NCBI RefSeq assembly: GCF_921293095.1
Contig: NC_060250.1
Span: 11,302,001-11,366,000 of the forward strand
DNA from: Ischnura elegans
Lineage: Eukaryota; Arthropoda; Insecta; Odonata; Coenagrionidae
DNA length: 64,000 bases
Direction of reading: 5' to 3'
Position numbers and translations under genes: made by a program. The notes beneath the pieces are model-generated. The model saw only the letters and a list, made by a program, of their open reading frames with translations, was not told the DNA's origin and made no database searches. Below, in pieces: positions 12,272 to 24,035 of this stretch (within the stretch, counting starts at the first letter, position 1; each line of letters begins with the position of its first letter).

Positions 12272-12716
12272 GTTTTACACCTCTTAACTGTCAACAAGAA
12301 GCAGATTTTCAATTGCCTGATTTAGTCGGCTTGGTTCGGTCGATTCATAGGAATTTTAACCAACTATTATTTAAAAATATCATTCGGAACGGCAGCATTT
12401 ATTAACAAAAGTCACTGATGACGGCAATATCTGCCGTAGGAGCCAGAAATAATCCAAGGTCACACCTGATAACAATTTCCTAACAATTTTGGGTGAAATT
12501 ATCAAAGTTGATTTGGCAGTGCCGAAAAATGTTGCGGTCAATCTGATTATTTTTGCAGTGGGCTTTATGACGAAACTACACCAAATCGCTAATTCGCACT
12601 TATAATTTTTTCAAAAAAATAGTTAGACCACTTTTACGTTTTACACCTCCGAATTGTCAACAAGAAGCAGATTTTCAATTGTCTGATTTAGTCGGCTTGG
12701 CTTGGTTGATTCATAG
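12272..12716. repeat. Pair of 79-bp direct repeats enclosing 287 bp
   Basis: The segment 12272-12350 is repeated in the same orientation at 12638-12716. Both begin GTTTTACACCTC and end GATTCATAG. By hand alignment they differ at 7 of 79 positions with no gaps, about 91% identity, and similarity stops abruptly at both edges. The layout resembles a terminal-repeat miniature element or two remnants of one dispersed repeat. There is no TG...CA terminus or obvious primer-binding site to prove an LTR origin. The spacer contains a perfect 6-bp stem with a 5-nt loop (12421-12437) directly after CTGATG. Confidence 0.75.
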
Positions 12717-13949
12717 CAAAGAGATATTTTTCTTCAATGAAGTATTTTTAAATTCAAGAATCCATCAGGAATGAATAAAAACAGCCCTGGTTTTAATTTT
12801 CATTGTATTCACAGCTTTCATTTCACTGTGAAAATAATTGAGCCATGATTTTATATGTTGACTTCAGCCTTTCGCGACTACGCAGAAACCTTAAGTGCTC
12901 TATTTATGCATTTTGTAATGGCATTAAAAGCAGTTAGAGGAAAATTGAGACTTATAAACTAATCTTGGGAAAGGGGATGCTTTAAATGAAGAGAGAGTAA
13001 ATGCAAAGAGGAAAGAAAGGATATTGAAATCAATCGAAATACTTGTGGTAGAGATAGTGAAATTAAATTGAAGGGACAACACGATATCGTATCATTATGT
13101 CTCATTTAAAATGCTATTCCACGATATCCCTCCGAAAAAAGTTGCTTTCATGAGATACATAGGTAAAAAATTATCATTTTATGCAAAATTGTCTGAGTTT
13201 TGGAGGCTTCATTTTGGTCCCTTGCAGATTGTGTGGTTGTCACGGCGCCCACTGTATGAATAGACACACTTATAACTAAGTATAGAAGTTTATAAATAAC
13301 GCGGAAAGGAATGACATCGTCCGTTGAATTTCTACACCAAAGGATAGATTCTGGAAAGAATATGCCGTGAGTACGGGCACCATTAAGATCATTAACTGAG
13401 GCCACCAAGATACATTATGAGATCCCCCTTCGCAGTTAATTTATTACCTTAAATCTATGATTGTGAATAAAATGGCTCAATCAATTTATAATATTTTTAC
13501 ATGCATGGATTTTATCGGGTTCACCATCGGGTCAAGCTTTCTACGGTCGTCGATGATTCGATGATTGACTGGGCCATGGAAACGTTGCCCCGATGGAGAA
13601 ACCAAAAGGAATTCCTGCAACTAGCTACCAGTAAAGCGTGTGATCCAAAATGTTTTCGAGCTAACTATCGAAAATTTATAACCCATAGCTTTGTCTTATA
13701 TAATCCATACATTGGATAATTAGTTTCTCTTTCATGCACTAATGTATATATACCACTACAACTATGTATAACACCACAGCTAACTAACTATAAGTTCATA
13801 TACAACATGTTTTTGGTTCTCAAGGGTACTTTTGAATAGTGTATAGACCGTGCATGCATGTGACGGCTTACACGTTGGACAAGCTAAAAAGAGAATAAAC
13901 GAGCGAGAAACCAAAGGAATGACACCAAGAATCCGTTGGCTGGAGTTCC
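12717..13949. other. Non-coding tract, nothing identified
   Basis: Frames at 13148-13408 (minus) and 13501-13719 (plus) have no recognisable motif. The sequence is otherwise stop-dense. Confidence 0.5.
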
Positions 13950-14346
13950 AGACGATTCTATTTCTCTTAATTCTCGGTGAGAAAACGCCGTGGGTGGGAA
14001 GAAACGAGAGAAGAGCTGGGTGCATCCTTCTTTCGCTCGCATCTTTTTTCTCTCTCTCTTAGTAGAAGGAGCCACGGACACTCAACGGTCTTTTCAACTC
14101 CGCACGCGATGAAGAGGAGGAGCTGGCTTGCTGAATGGAAGTGGACGAGATGCAATCGGTTTGACATACTCGAGGTGGTGTCTGAGGAAGGAAGGAGGCG
14201 CGGCTCCCGCACCACTTGAGATGCAACGGCCGTGCAATCGGAGAAGCTGCTCTGCACCACTGCACCCTCCACATTCAAGGATAAGAGTCTTTATTACAAA
14301 GGCCCACTTGCTGTTCTCACCTTCCGCGCCCACGGTGAGCAGGTGA
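13950..14346. other. GC-richer patch with many overlapping open frames
   Basis: At least eight open frames of 65-103 codons overlap here in several frames on both strands (13780-14346). Such simultaneous openness follows from locally high G+C and CT/GA-rich composition (for example TCTCTCTCTC near 14050). No frame shows a domain. A donor-like CACGGTGAGC lies at about 14330, so a non-coding 5' exon is conceivable but unproven. Confidence 0.35.
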
Positions 14347-15660
14347 CATAGGGGATACCTCGAGTCTAAAAAAACTAGGAGAGGGTTGATATCATAATAG
14401 CATTACGGAAACAACATGATGCCTCGAAAATTATCCCACGCGCGCTCTTAATAAAAAATAATACTACCTCTATTGCAAGAGAAGAAGACGACGCGTCCAC
14501 GAGGATGTACGTAAGATCCAGGAAACTTCCATCGCACCAGTTTAAAAAACAGGGCAGCGTTAATATAAAATTAATAATGTGTGCGGAAATAACGTGAGAC
14601 TTGAGAAAATTATTCCACGCTCGCCCTAACAAGATAAAACAGAAAGAAAATATAATTTTGTATAAAACATGCCATTCTAAATTTTGTGGAAATTTTTAAA
14701 TTCCAAATTATGTAGAAGCACACGATTCGCACGGATATTACTTAAAACCCTGAACTAATACCTAATATAACCTGTGCAGGCCAAATGATATAACTGAGAG
14801 TTACAGCAAAAAACTACAATCATAAGCAGTTGCAAGTACTTCAGCACACATTACTACATTTAAAAGGTTTTGAGTTTGGAAATAATGAATCATATTATGT
14901 AAATTGAAACTAAACGCATTAATTATAATTTTTGCCGCATCATTCTTAAAATTGGAGGCATGTCATCATCGACTGGTAAAAAAATAAGATAAGTCATGCT
15001 TGAGGCTCACTTGAGGGGGAAAACAAATAATCAGATAAACTTAATTAAAATTTCAATGCAGAATTTTAAATGATAAGCAAAACAAATTAAGTAATTATTC
15101 TTAGCTGACTTTAATAGAATACTGATTTATGCTATGAATAAAGTGAAAAGCCTATAGAGTAATACAAAAAAAGTTTTGCGGAGAATGAAATTAACCCAAA
15201 CGAAGATAGCTTGAGAAAAAAACAATTGTAACACAAAATACGGTAAAAATAAGAAAAGTCTGATAGAAAATGTAAGTTGGAGGAGGGATAAGAAGAAAAA
15301 AATGGAAACGGCCTCAAGCATACAATTTAACTAAAAAGTAATATTTTTTAGTTTCAAAAAATATTGAAAAATCAAAAAACAAAACCTAAAATTCGTTGTA
15401 AGTGCATTGGTGTAGAGCGACAACAACTCCCAAGTAAATATGTTTTGTATTTATCTAAATATGCACAATTAATTTTTAGCCTTTTTTAAATCAGCAATGC
15501 CTATATTTTGCCTGCATATAGTAAAGTTGTTGTAATATTTCGTATAGTAAGGTCGATCTTAAAAGTTAAAACATAAGGGAAACTTTAAGAAATCCTTCCC
15601 CCAGTAAAACTAAAATAAAGTCTCAACTAAATGCATAGCAAAAAAGATATATCGGCCAAC
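14347..15660. other. AT-rich tract, nothing identified
   Basis: Poly-A-rich and T-rich sequence. The minus-strand frames at 15127-15321 are phenylalanine-rich because they read through poly-A and are not credible proteins. Confidence 0.55.
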
Positions 15661-16724
15661 TAAAGGAAAATATGCCTTCGTTATGCAAAAAGAATGCTCG
15701 TGCAAGCCTTCTGCATATCAACCCTGAAATATCCCCCCGAAAAAAAATCCTGTTCACGGTTGAGATGGCAACGGAGGGAAAAAATAAATGCCTGCGACAC
15801 ACACGTGAAGACGAAGTTGAGTTAGGGAAGGAAAAGAGAGTAAAGAGTGGGCAAATCGCGTTTCGTATTCAAGGTGCTCTCCGTTATGCGGTTTTACCCC
15901 TGGCTCCACTCAAAGGGGTGGTTATCTCAGAGAGGAGAAGATACGATAAGAGGAAATGATAAAAAGGGAGGAAGACTCCAATTCCGGACGCGACGAACCT
16001 TAAAGGAGAAGCGGGAAAGGGAGTTGGCGAAATGAAAGGGGAAGGAAACGATAACGACGTTTCGCCAGCATCGATTTCACCTTCTTCCGTCCTCGGCTAC
16101 GGAGATAGAGAGAGACAAGTGGGCTAGGTGGGACGGCGGTGGGAGACCCGACCTTCAATTCACACACTCAAGACAGTGGCAGACAAAGGGCTCATTAAAA
16201 ACAGCGGGCCTGTTGCCAAATACGTCGGATCCTGTGTAGCTGTGAGTCGAGGTGAGGAGGGGTGGGTGTGGTCGGAAAGAAACGGCGAGGAAAGGGCGTT
16301 GAAGAACGGGGGTTGAAAGGTAGGAGCAGACGAGAGGGTGAGGCTAGGATAGTGTCGAGGCCGTGACGTACTCAATATACTGTGTGGGTGTGGAGAGACA
16401 GGGTCCGCTTGAGAGTCACTTGAGTCGATAAAAGTCGTTTTCAAGGCTATTCATATTATTATAGAAGAGGTACAATAAATACCAGAGTGGTCAAGTATTA
16501 AAAAAATTAAATTAGTATTAGAATTTTATTTTCTTCATTAGCTTGCTTAATTTTGAATTTAATTATTAATATATTTTATTGGATATTTTTAATATTAAAA
16601 TAACTTATCCAGGAAAGGTAGAAGCGAGCTATTCATCCGTATTCCAAAATCTCGTTTGAAGTATTTTCTTAAGTAGGCGAAGTAATTTTGGTTCACGCCA
16701 AAATTTTTTAATGAATTCAATGAT
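15661..16724. other. Purine-rich, GC-richer patch then AT-rich flank
   Basis: From about 15740 to 16430 the plus strand is G+A rich, giving overlapping frames at 15672-15959, 15847-16035 and 16128-16316 with basic, low-information translations. The minus-strand frame 16160-16444 is Ser/Pro-rich for the same reason. A donor-like CTGTGAGT occurs near 16240. From 16440 the sequence becomes AT-rich up to the LINE fragment. Nothing could be identified. Confidence 0.4.
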
Positions 16725-16734
16725 TTGGGAATGG

Positions 16735-18499
16735 CCATATTAAGGATAAGGACATGGAACGTCATATCACTTTGCAGCTGTGGTAGAATAGATGACTTGA
16801 AGGTGGAAGTACAAAGAATTGACGTCGACGTATTAATACTCAGCGAAATAAAGTTTCGGAGAAGGGAGACTTTTGGAGTGGAAACTACAGAATGATTCAA
16901 ACCGGACTAAATGGTACTCCTGGAGCTGGGAACAGGGCCAAGAAAGATTGCCGGTATGCGTGTAAAAGCGTCCTCCAGTTTCATGAAAGAATAGTGAAGA
17001 GGGAGACCAAACCCGTACCTACTATGGTGGAGCAGATTTGCATGCCTATATCATATTATGAGAATGAAGAAGTGGATGACGTCTACCAAGATATCATGGA
17101 AGTAATCAAGCCGGTAAGTGGAGAAGAGAATGTTTTTATGCCATGTGAATAGAATGCCGTCATCGGTGGAGGTACAGTTGGAAAATTAAAAGGGAAATAC
17201 AGATTACGAAACCGAAATGTATAAGTAGAAAGTTTCCTGAATTCTGCACAGTACACAGGTTTGTAGTTTTCAACTCTTTATTCAAAAAAGTGAATCAAAA
17301 ACTCAGGAACCAGATAATGCATTGGAAAAGCTATCCCAGGGTGGATATCGATGTGATATTGATACCGAAGTGACCATCACTAAGAGATGGAAAGAATATC
17401 TGGAAGATTTGCAAAACGGAAAGAGTCTAAGAAGACCTTGAACCAGCCGTACAACGCCACAAGTAATATACAGGACCAATATTGATTCATGAAAAAAAAT
17501 AATAGCACAAGAGAAGCAATATGGGACATAAGGCTGCTCATAGAGAAGAGAATTGGAAAAATAAGCCCATTTTCGTTGTATAAGTACACTGAGAGGTATT
17601 CACAGTGACATAATAATTCATCCACAACGTACACTAAACCAAGTAGTCGTTATAAAATGCGGACCCAGCTGTGAAGAAGCAATAATCGGCAAACGAGTGG
17701 GTCACGCCTCTGCTTTTCCACCTGCAATTTTCAAAGTATACAATCAAGAAATCCATTAATGAAATCAAATAAAAGCCATTCGGAGTGAATATGCACAGTA
17801 AAAAAATATTATGCTTCGATTTGTCGATGACATAGCAATAATTGCAAAGTCAGAGAAGAATTTTAAGAATATTCCGGTAAACATGGGTGGGATAAGGAGT
17901 ATATCAACTAAGAGAACACAAGTAGCACTCAGATATTTGAATGCAGCAGAAGAGAAAAAGTGAAAAACAATTTTAAACAGGGAAAAAATCTGGAATTGGT
18001 GAATGCCTTCTGCTCTTTGGGAAGTAGAATAACTAGTGCTGGTAGAAGCTAGAAACAAATTGTATACAGAATAGCCCAGGCTTAGTTCCACGAAAAGAAA
18101 GTTCTACTTTCGGCGAAAATTCAAGCGTAAGAGTAGGAAAACATGCATTGGAACTTACATTAGGAGTACTATTCCTCACTAAAGTGAGGCGTAAATAATG
18201 ACAAACGCGGAGAAATCAAAGGTAGAGGCTTTTGACGTGTGGTTCTACAGAAAATATTGATGATAAGATGAATCGATCGTGTAATGAGGAAGTCCTAATA
18301 AGTGTTATAGAGAACGGAAGCCTCGCGGAAACTTTGATAAGAAGATGAAATAACCAATGCGGCAATATATTGGCATGAAAGCCCGATGAAGAGAATCGTC
18401 AAGGGATAAGTAGATTGCATGAACGGGGAAGGAGGACCTTGAAGGAGAGTGGACTGGAGATCTGCGTCAAACTGTGTTGACTACTGATGATGATGATGC
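16735..18499 (+). mobile_element. Degenerate non-LTR retrotransposon (LINE), endonuclease plus RT remnant
   Basis: Inactive copy of an APE-endonuclease LINE, which normally nicks DNA and copies its RNA into the genome. The endonuclease start is at 16749-16850: RTWNVISL (Asn in the usual TWN motif), then DVDVLILSEIKF with the catalytic-site Glu at 16845-16847. The next part reads in another frame, YRMIQTG at about 16889 and KRETKPVPTMVEQICMPISY...ENEEVDDVYQDIMEVIK to about 17118, followed in a shifted frame by degenerate NAVIGGG. A connection segment reads TEVTITKRWKEYLEDL (about 17367-17414). The reverse-transcriptase palm is reduced to SAFPPAIF and FVDD at 17820-17831. The 3' part includes EAFDVWFYRKY (about 18210-18260), NEEVL, and a (TGA)n tail at 18485-18499. 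Its span of about 1.8 kb against roughly 3 kb for such an ORF2 shows internal loss. There are many stops and frameshifts. Clade (RTE-like or a relative) is not certain. Confidence 0.87.
18485..18499 (+). repeat. (TGA)5 tail of the LINE
   Basis: A short TGA run ends the LINE similarity. Comparable TGATGA runs end the two other LINE fragments at 34.67 and 57.21 kb, which marks this as the family's 3' tail and not an unrelated microsatellite. Confidence 0.75.
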
Positions 18500-18569
18500 A
18501 ACTGATAAAACCATTGCCGCAAAAGAAATAAATTCCAAAAACGGTGTTATTATCCCCCTATCTATCAGA

Positions 18570-19060
18570 GTGTATCGATAAGAAAAGGTAACCCGAGCGA
18601 GAAAACAATTGTGTGTGAGAGACTGCGGAGGTCTGATGAGAAAAAGTGGCGAAAAGAAAGGGCTAGTGGGTTTGAGGATGGGGTGGAAATGCTTTTGAGG
18701 CCAAGCGGCGGGAGGGGGGGCGAACGGCGCGGCGGGTCGCACACGACCCGGTATAAACACACGGACAGGCAAAGGAATAGATAATGGCAGCGAGAGAGAG
18801 AGAGAGGGGGGGACAGAGAGACAAAGGGAAGATGTAGGGGTGGTGGTTGAGCAGGTGGGCAGTGTGGGTGAGTGGGTTAAGCGGTGCCGTTGGGATGAGA
18901 GCGAGGACAAACGGCAGGTGAAGTGAAGGGGAATGGCGAAGAGGAACTGCCTTTTGTCGGTGACACAGGGAGAGAGAGAGAGAAAGCACAAGAAAAGGTC
19001 CTAAACGAAACAAACCGACCAAAAAAGAGGAGGAAAACAAACGGGGAGAAGTTAAATCAC
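18570..19060. repeat. Purine-rich low-complexity block with GA microsatellites
   Basis: About 490 bp in which the plus strand is strongly G+A rich, including GA runs at 18792-18806 and 18969-18983 and G tracts near 18713-18720 and 18806-18812. On the minus strand this opens a 174-codon Ser/Pro/Leu-rich frame (18467-18991) and a 125-codon frame in a second register (18663-19040). Both reflect the absence of stops in CT-rich DNA. It lies directly after the LINE tail. Confidence 0.75.
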
Positions 19061-19569
19061 GAGAGAATGAAATGGTACGAAGTAGGAGGAGAAAAATAGG
19101 AGTTCCGAATGCCTACGCCGCTTGCTTTTCTAACGACGACGCATGTTATTTTCAAAAGGATATGCCGATCTGCCTGTATAGCGATGCCTATCATTCTAAT
19201 TTGCAAGGGAGAAATGACTTTAAATTTATAGATACAAGACCTTGAAAAGCTAGTCATTCTCCTTTCATGAATCCTTACATTCGCATAAATGAAATGGGAT
19301 TAAAACTAAATATTTCCATCACAAACATGTTTTGATGCTTTAGCCTGTATGGATAGAATACCAGGAGAGCAGGTTAACTCATGAATTAATCTACAAAATT
19401 TGTAACAGCTGCAAGCTGGCAATCGGTAGATCTTAAGCTTATTTATCTTTGGCAAGAGTGCGGGGATTATTTTTTCTAACTACACAAGTACAGAATGCAA
19501 GATGCCGCTGACAAAATTTACGCTATAGATGTATTTTACGCTCACCATTGACAATTTGTGTGAACAAAC
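19061..19569. other. Non-coding tract, nothing identified
   Basis: Ordinary AT-rich sequence between the purine block and the foldback element. No motif was recognised. Confidence 0.5.
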
Positions 19570-19803
19570 AATCAAGTGGAAATGGTGATGGTTTTCCGGG
19601 TTTACACCGCGTTGATACATGTTTTGCGGACGACAGTTTCGGGCGCGTTCCAGCTCCCGTCTTCGGGGTTTTGGACCCGAAGACGGGAGCTGGAACGCGC
19701 ACGAAACTGTCGTCCGCAAAACATGTATCAACGCGGTGTAAACCCGGAAAACCATCACCAATCATCTAACCGCGGAAGCGTCCGTAATAATCAAGTGGAA
19801 ATG
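19570..19803. mobile_element. Near-perfect foldback element with 15-bp flanking duplication
   Basis: Left arm 19584-19667 and right arm 19676-19759 are reverse complements over 84 bp with a single mismatch by hand alignment (GTTTCGGGCG against GTTTCGTGCG when right is complemented) and an 8-nt loop (19668-19675). The arms are visibly GC-richer than the surroundings. A 15-bp perfect direct repeat, AATCAAGTGGAAATG, flanks the structure at 19570-19584 and 19789-19803. The left copy touches the hairpin and the right one is separated by a 29-bp unpaired tail (19760-19788). The direct repeat looks like a target-site duplication. A 15-bp duplication is longer than typical Tc1, hAT or PIF duplications and falls in the range made by target-primed retroposition. 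The same peptide is encoded from both strands (GLHRVDTCFADDS), simply because of the palindrome. If transcribed it would fold into an 84-bp RNA hairpin. Confidence 0.85.
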
Positions 19804-21290
19804 CTTACAATACCTCGAGGCTAATAATTAATAGCAATAGTTTGCCACACATAGTGCCTCTTATTCACATCAGCATAAACAACTACCATTATTTTAATCG
19901 CAACCCGTATGAGATGAAATAGATGAGGAATTTTGGTGTACATGACAATAAATTGTACAAATGTGATCGGAAAAAAGAGAGACGAAAATGAAAGTATTGA
20001 TTCAGCATGGAATGATATGAATAGCACCATAAATATTGCCAGACAAAAATGCGAAACCAAAATGATGAATTTTACTGTGAAATGGTGTAAAAGGTGACGA
20101 AATATTAGGAATCATTGGATTGATCAAACTTTTCCTGATACCTGAGCGAAGAGAGAAAAGAATATTGGATTCTCAAGCAGTTAGTAATTTTAACTAAAAT
20201 AATTTTATCTGTACTCATAAATATCAACTCCACCCTTCAATTATCACTTTTTCTGAAGACAGAAGATAATTATTAGCTATTCGTATGTCTTCCATGCACT
20301 CAAGAAAGTAATATTAATGAAAAAAATGTAAAAACTTATACCTAAACTTTGTACGACAAGATTCCGCAATCGACAGTTACATAATTACTTTGAGCAGAAT
20401 CGTTAACGGATGGAAACGGTGTGCATAAAAGTCCTCAGGATGGTAGCACAACTGTAGAAGCTTTTTAACGGCATTCCTGTTCAGTTATATCGACCAACCT
20501 GCGGGAACAATAAAAACCTCTCTAATTAACCTATTGATCCAGTCAATAAAACGTTAACATCAAAATTAATTATATCAATACTTTACGCAGAGGAAAAGTG
20601 ATACATGACGATACATTGAAGAAAAAGCAATGGGAGAAAGAGGCATGGTAACGGATGTATAAATTCGCCACGAAGGAGAACTAAGAGGAAGGGAAAGGGA
20701 ACTCTTTCTCTCCGATGGAAAAGGGGACGGCATGGAGGAGTTGTAACAATGTTTGAAACCCAAGGAATACCTAAAGTAATTTAAAATGACCATGACATTA
20801 AAAATATGTAGACGGAATGCCATTAAAAATACAAAGCAAATTAATGAACATCTTGCCTTTAGATATTGAATTCTATCGCGGTATTTAAACATAAAGAATT
20901 GTGTTCACCGAAAAGCACTGAAAAATTAGTTATTCTCATATTACGATTAACATTTAAAATCCCAAGCATTTTAATAACTTAAAAATTTCGAAAGATTTTG
21001 GCGAATTTGTGATGAAACAGACTTAAAATAAGGTAAATTATTGATTTCAGTATTTTTATTGCTTTTAGGTTGGTGAAATGTTGCGGATATGCAACGCTAG
21101 GAGTTCTCCGGTTCAAATGAGTCACTATCTCTTTTTTTGGAACTATATTATCACAACGAATGATGAGCATTTCTTTGACAGGATAATGTATGGCGATTAA
21201 TGAGACACCTCACGATGAATTTCAGATAGGGTAACACACAGGAAAATTAGAGGGAAGTATATATTCGGCAGGGAAGAGAATGCTGAGGGA
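19804..21290. other. AT-rich tract, nothing identified
   Basis: Minus-strand frames at 19821-20060 and 20575-20892 lack motifs. No terminal repeats were found. Confidence 0.5.
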
Positions 21291-21640
21291 GTAAAAGGCA
21301 AAGAAAGGGAATAAGGTCTCTCTCATTTCGGTGGAAAGTGGGGGGTTGAAAAAACAGTTTGAAGGCCATTAAGGAGGGCTTTTTAAAAGGGGCGATCCGG
21401 GTGAATGTTTCCCGGGACTTCATCCCCATCCTTCCCGCAGAGCGAACGACCCCTCCCAACGAAATGGACACACTCCTCCTTCTCTTCCTCAGCTCCTCAT
21501 TCCAAACTCGCATGTCCGAAGGGGACGAACCAACTTCATTCTGGAGAGAGTTTGAAAATGGGCGATAAAGCATCTTTCAGTGGTCCCGCCCAGACCCAAC
21601 TCGAGCTGTAGGGAGGGAAAGGTAGGTGGGAAGCCGTGGG
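21291..21640. other. GC-richer patch, unidentified
   Basis: Three overlapping open frames, one of them on the minus strand (21247-21573, 108 codons), share this stretch. None has a recognisable domain and the openness follows composition. It may be a non-coding exon or regulatory patch, but I have no direct support. Confidence 0.35.
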
Positions 21641-23855
21641 AATACTCTTACCCTCCGAAAAAAAAATCGAAAGTTATTTTATTTTTACAGTTGATGGGAC
21701 CAAACCACTTAAACGAAAAAGACACCTTCCACGGAATGAAACATTTTCATTAGCCCGTTCAAAACTTCCCATCGGGCACATATCCATGGTTACGACATCA
21801 CAGCAGCCTTTCGCTGATCCTTACATATTTTTAGAAATTTACTTGATAATGCAGATATTTCAAAGATATTGAATTATAAAATACACTACAAAAAGTTCCT
21901 GAATACATTTATGGTATTATTGGCAGGTTTGGTGCCATAAGCACGATTTCATTGCCCACTATATACAATTGTAAGAAACTTTTCATATGAATCATAATTA
22001 AGGCCCTCACCATCTCTGAATATCTATAACGGGAGATTCCTAAATCAGCAGCAAGAGAAATGCTACTTTAAAACTTTTCAGATGTTTAAAATACAACTTT
22101 CAGCAAATTTTTTCGCTGGTATATTTGCAGAAGGAAGCAATGAAAATAGCTAACTATTTAAAACAAAATAATTGAGTTATTGAGGGAACGATCGCGTGAC
22201 GTCTAACAGAAACCATTAAGCAATGTTTAAAGAAAATGCATGCAAGTAGGTTGAAGGTTTTAACTACAAAAATTCTATCACAGAATTTTTAAAGTGATTG
22301 ATTTATGTGAAGTTGGTAAAAAGTGATTTAAGACCTTTTTTGTGTGTTTCACCGCTAATTCTTTAAACAGATTGTTCATGAAATATATTCTTATCCGAAG
22401 TTTCTGCGAAGTATGAAAATTCTCTGGATATATTATCTGGACATTTATTGCTACTACATAGAGCATTGTGTAGAAGACATTGATCAGCGATTAGTGTTTT
22501 TCGAAACAGAGTATGTCGCGCATATCTTAACCACAACGTCCACTCCAGATTTGGGGGGAAATGTGCAATGCAACAATTTCAGCTTTTTTGGCTGTACCTT
22601 TTGCTCCATCAATACAAGAATCGTGATGCATTGATGATAATTACTTTTTTAAATAGCTGTTTTTTTCAAATTATAAACGTATTAAAAAATTTGCAATGAA
22701 TATTGCGAAGGTATTAGTATATAAAGTATTGTAGCTCAAGTTGTGGCGTCTACCAGACTCCAAAAGCAACAAAATTCCAATATCTTTTCCAAAAATGCGA
22801 CAAAACATTAAATCCCATTGGCGTCTCATTCAGAAGCATAAAATATTATGATACAAGGAAGGTGTGAGTTTTCTAACAATGAAAAAACGATGTGGGCTAC
22901 GAAAAGAAAATAGATTTGGGTCTGGTAGAGCCCACGCGACCACCGGAGGGTTAAGAAATCTCAAAGACGCCTGCGATCATAAATTGTAACGGCTTTCACT
23001 ATTTCGTTTAATAATAGTTTTTGAATCGTAAATACTTGGCACTAAAATATAAAATAACCATTTTCTTAAAACAATCCAGCTTGGTAGAAACCCAAATAAC
23101 ATGGGAATATATTTTCCTCGTTTTCCAAGAATATTTCAATTGGCCAAAAAAGTGCACCTGCCGATTCTGCGTACTGTATCTAAACCTAAAGAATGTAGTA
23201 TTGTTGTTTGAAAAAGTAGTTAAAACTAAATTTACAGTAATTGATTAACAATAGACAACGAGTATCAGAACCATTCGTCAAAGCATATGATTCCACTTGG
23301 TTTATAAGTGGTTGGAGTAAGAGATGGTCAATAAATGTCCACAGCCTATTCTGCTGGCATTAAATTGCGAAAAACGTACAAAAAGCTTCAAAATATATAT
23401 TTAACAAAAGATATTTAAAAAGTATAACGAAGTAACAAAACTGTATTATTTCTATGTAAATAGCAATATTATTGTAACTAGTAAACAATAAAATCACAAA
23501 ATTATTGTTTTCTTGCAAATCCATATCCTGAAATCCTGGCAACCGACATCGCAACCGTGAATACATTTAATCGAATTCCAAGACTTCCAAATGTATGCAA
23601 GATGAAAAAAATAGGTAGCTGACGACTCCAATCAATTAACACATTAGTTCAATTAAAATATTTCCCAAAACTCATAATTCTATGATTATCAATCATATCA
23701 CGCCTCATGATTTGTATTGGTGGATTATCAGGTATTTAAAACCATTTTAATCAATATTGTTTCGTTGCATTTACAGCTTAACATCACAACCATAAAATAA
23801 GTACTACCTATATTTACCTTCAATTTTTCAGAAATATAGTCCTTACACCCCGTAG
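21641..23855. other. AT-rich tract, nothing identified
   Basis: No coding signature, RNA gene or repeat terminus was seen. Short frames (21636-21872, 22413-22634, 23021-23248) have no motif. Confidence 0.5.
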
Positions 23856-23859
23856 AGGA

Positions 23860-24035
23860 ACATGATTGAAAAATATTTCTGAGCGCGGCAAACATCAAGG
23901 TCTTTTGGGCAAGGAATGGACGGCATCAAAATCTTTGCGAGGAGAAAAAACTCGACGCAAAAAAAACCGAACTTGGTGCTCAAAAGACCTTGCTTTAGAT
24001 GAAGAATTTCTTTCCATCTACAATTCAAGCTTCTT
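23860..24035. repeat. Diverged foldback (inverted repeat)
   Basis: CAAGGTCTTTTGGGC at 23896-23910 pairs with GCTCAAAAGACCTTG at 23978-23992 (14 of 15). The fold continues inward through TTTGCG...CGCAAA around 23934-23960 and, more loosely, outward to about 23860 and 24035 with gaps. It resembles an old miniature inverted-repeat element. A minus-strand frame of 117 codons (23843-24196) runs through it without a recognisable motif. Confidence 0.55.

Noticed and set aside
13950-14346. Cluster of overlapping open frames as a coding exon
   Set aside because: Frames on both strands are open together and none has a domain or consistent codon pattern. A donor-like site alone is not enough.
18467-18991. 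174-codon minus-strand open frame, longest in the window
   Set aside because: It is a Ser/Pro/Leu-rich translation of CT-rich low-complexity DNA, with a second long frame in another register of the same strand. No domain.
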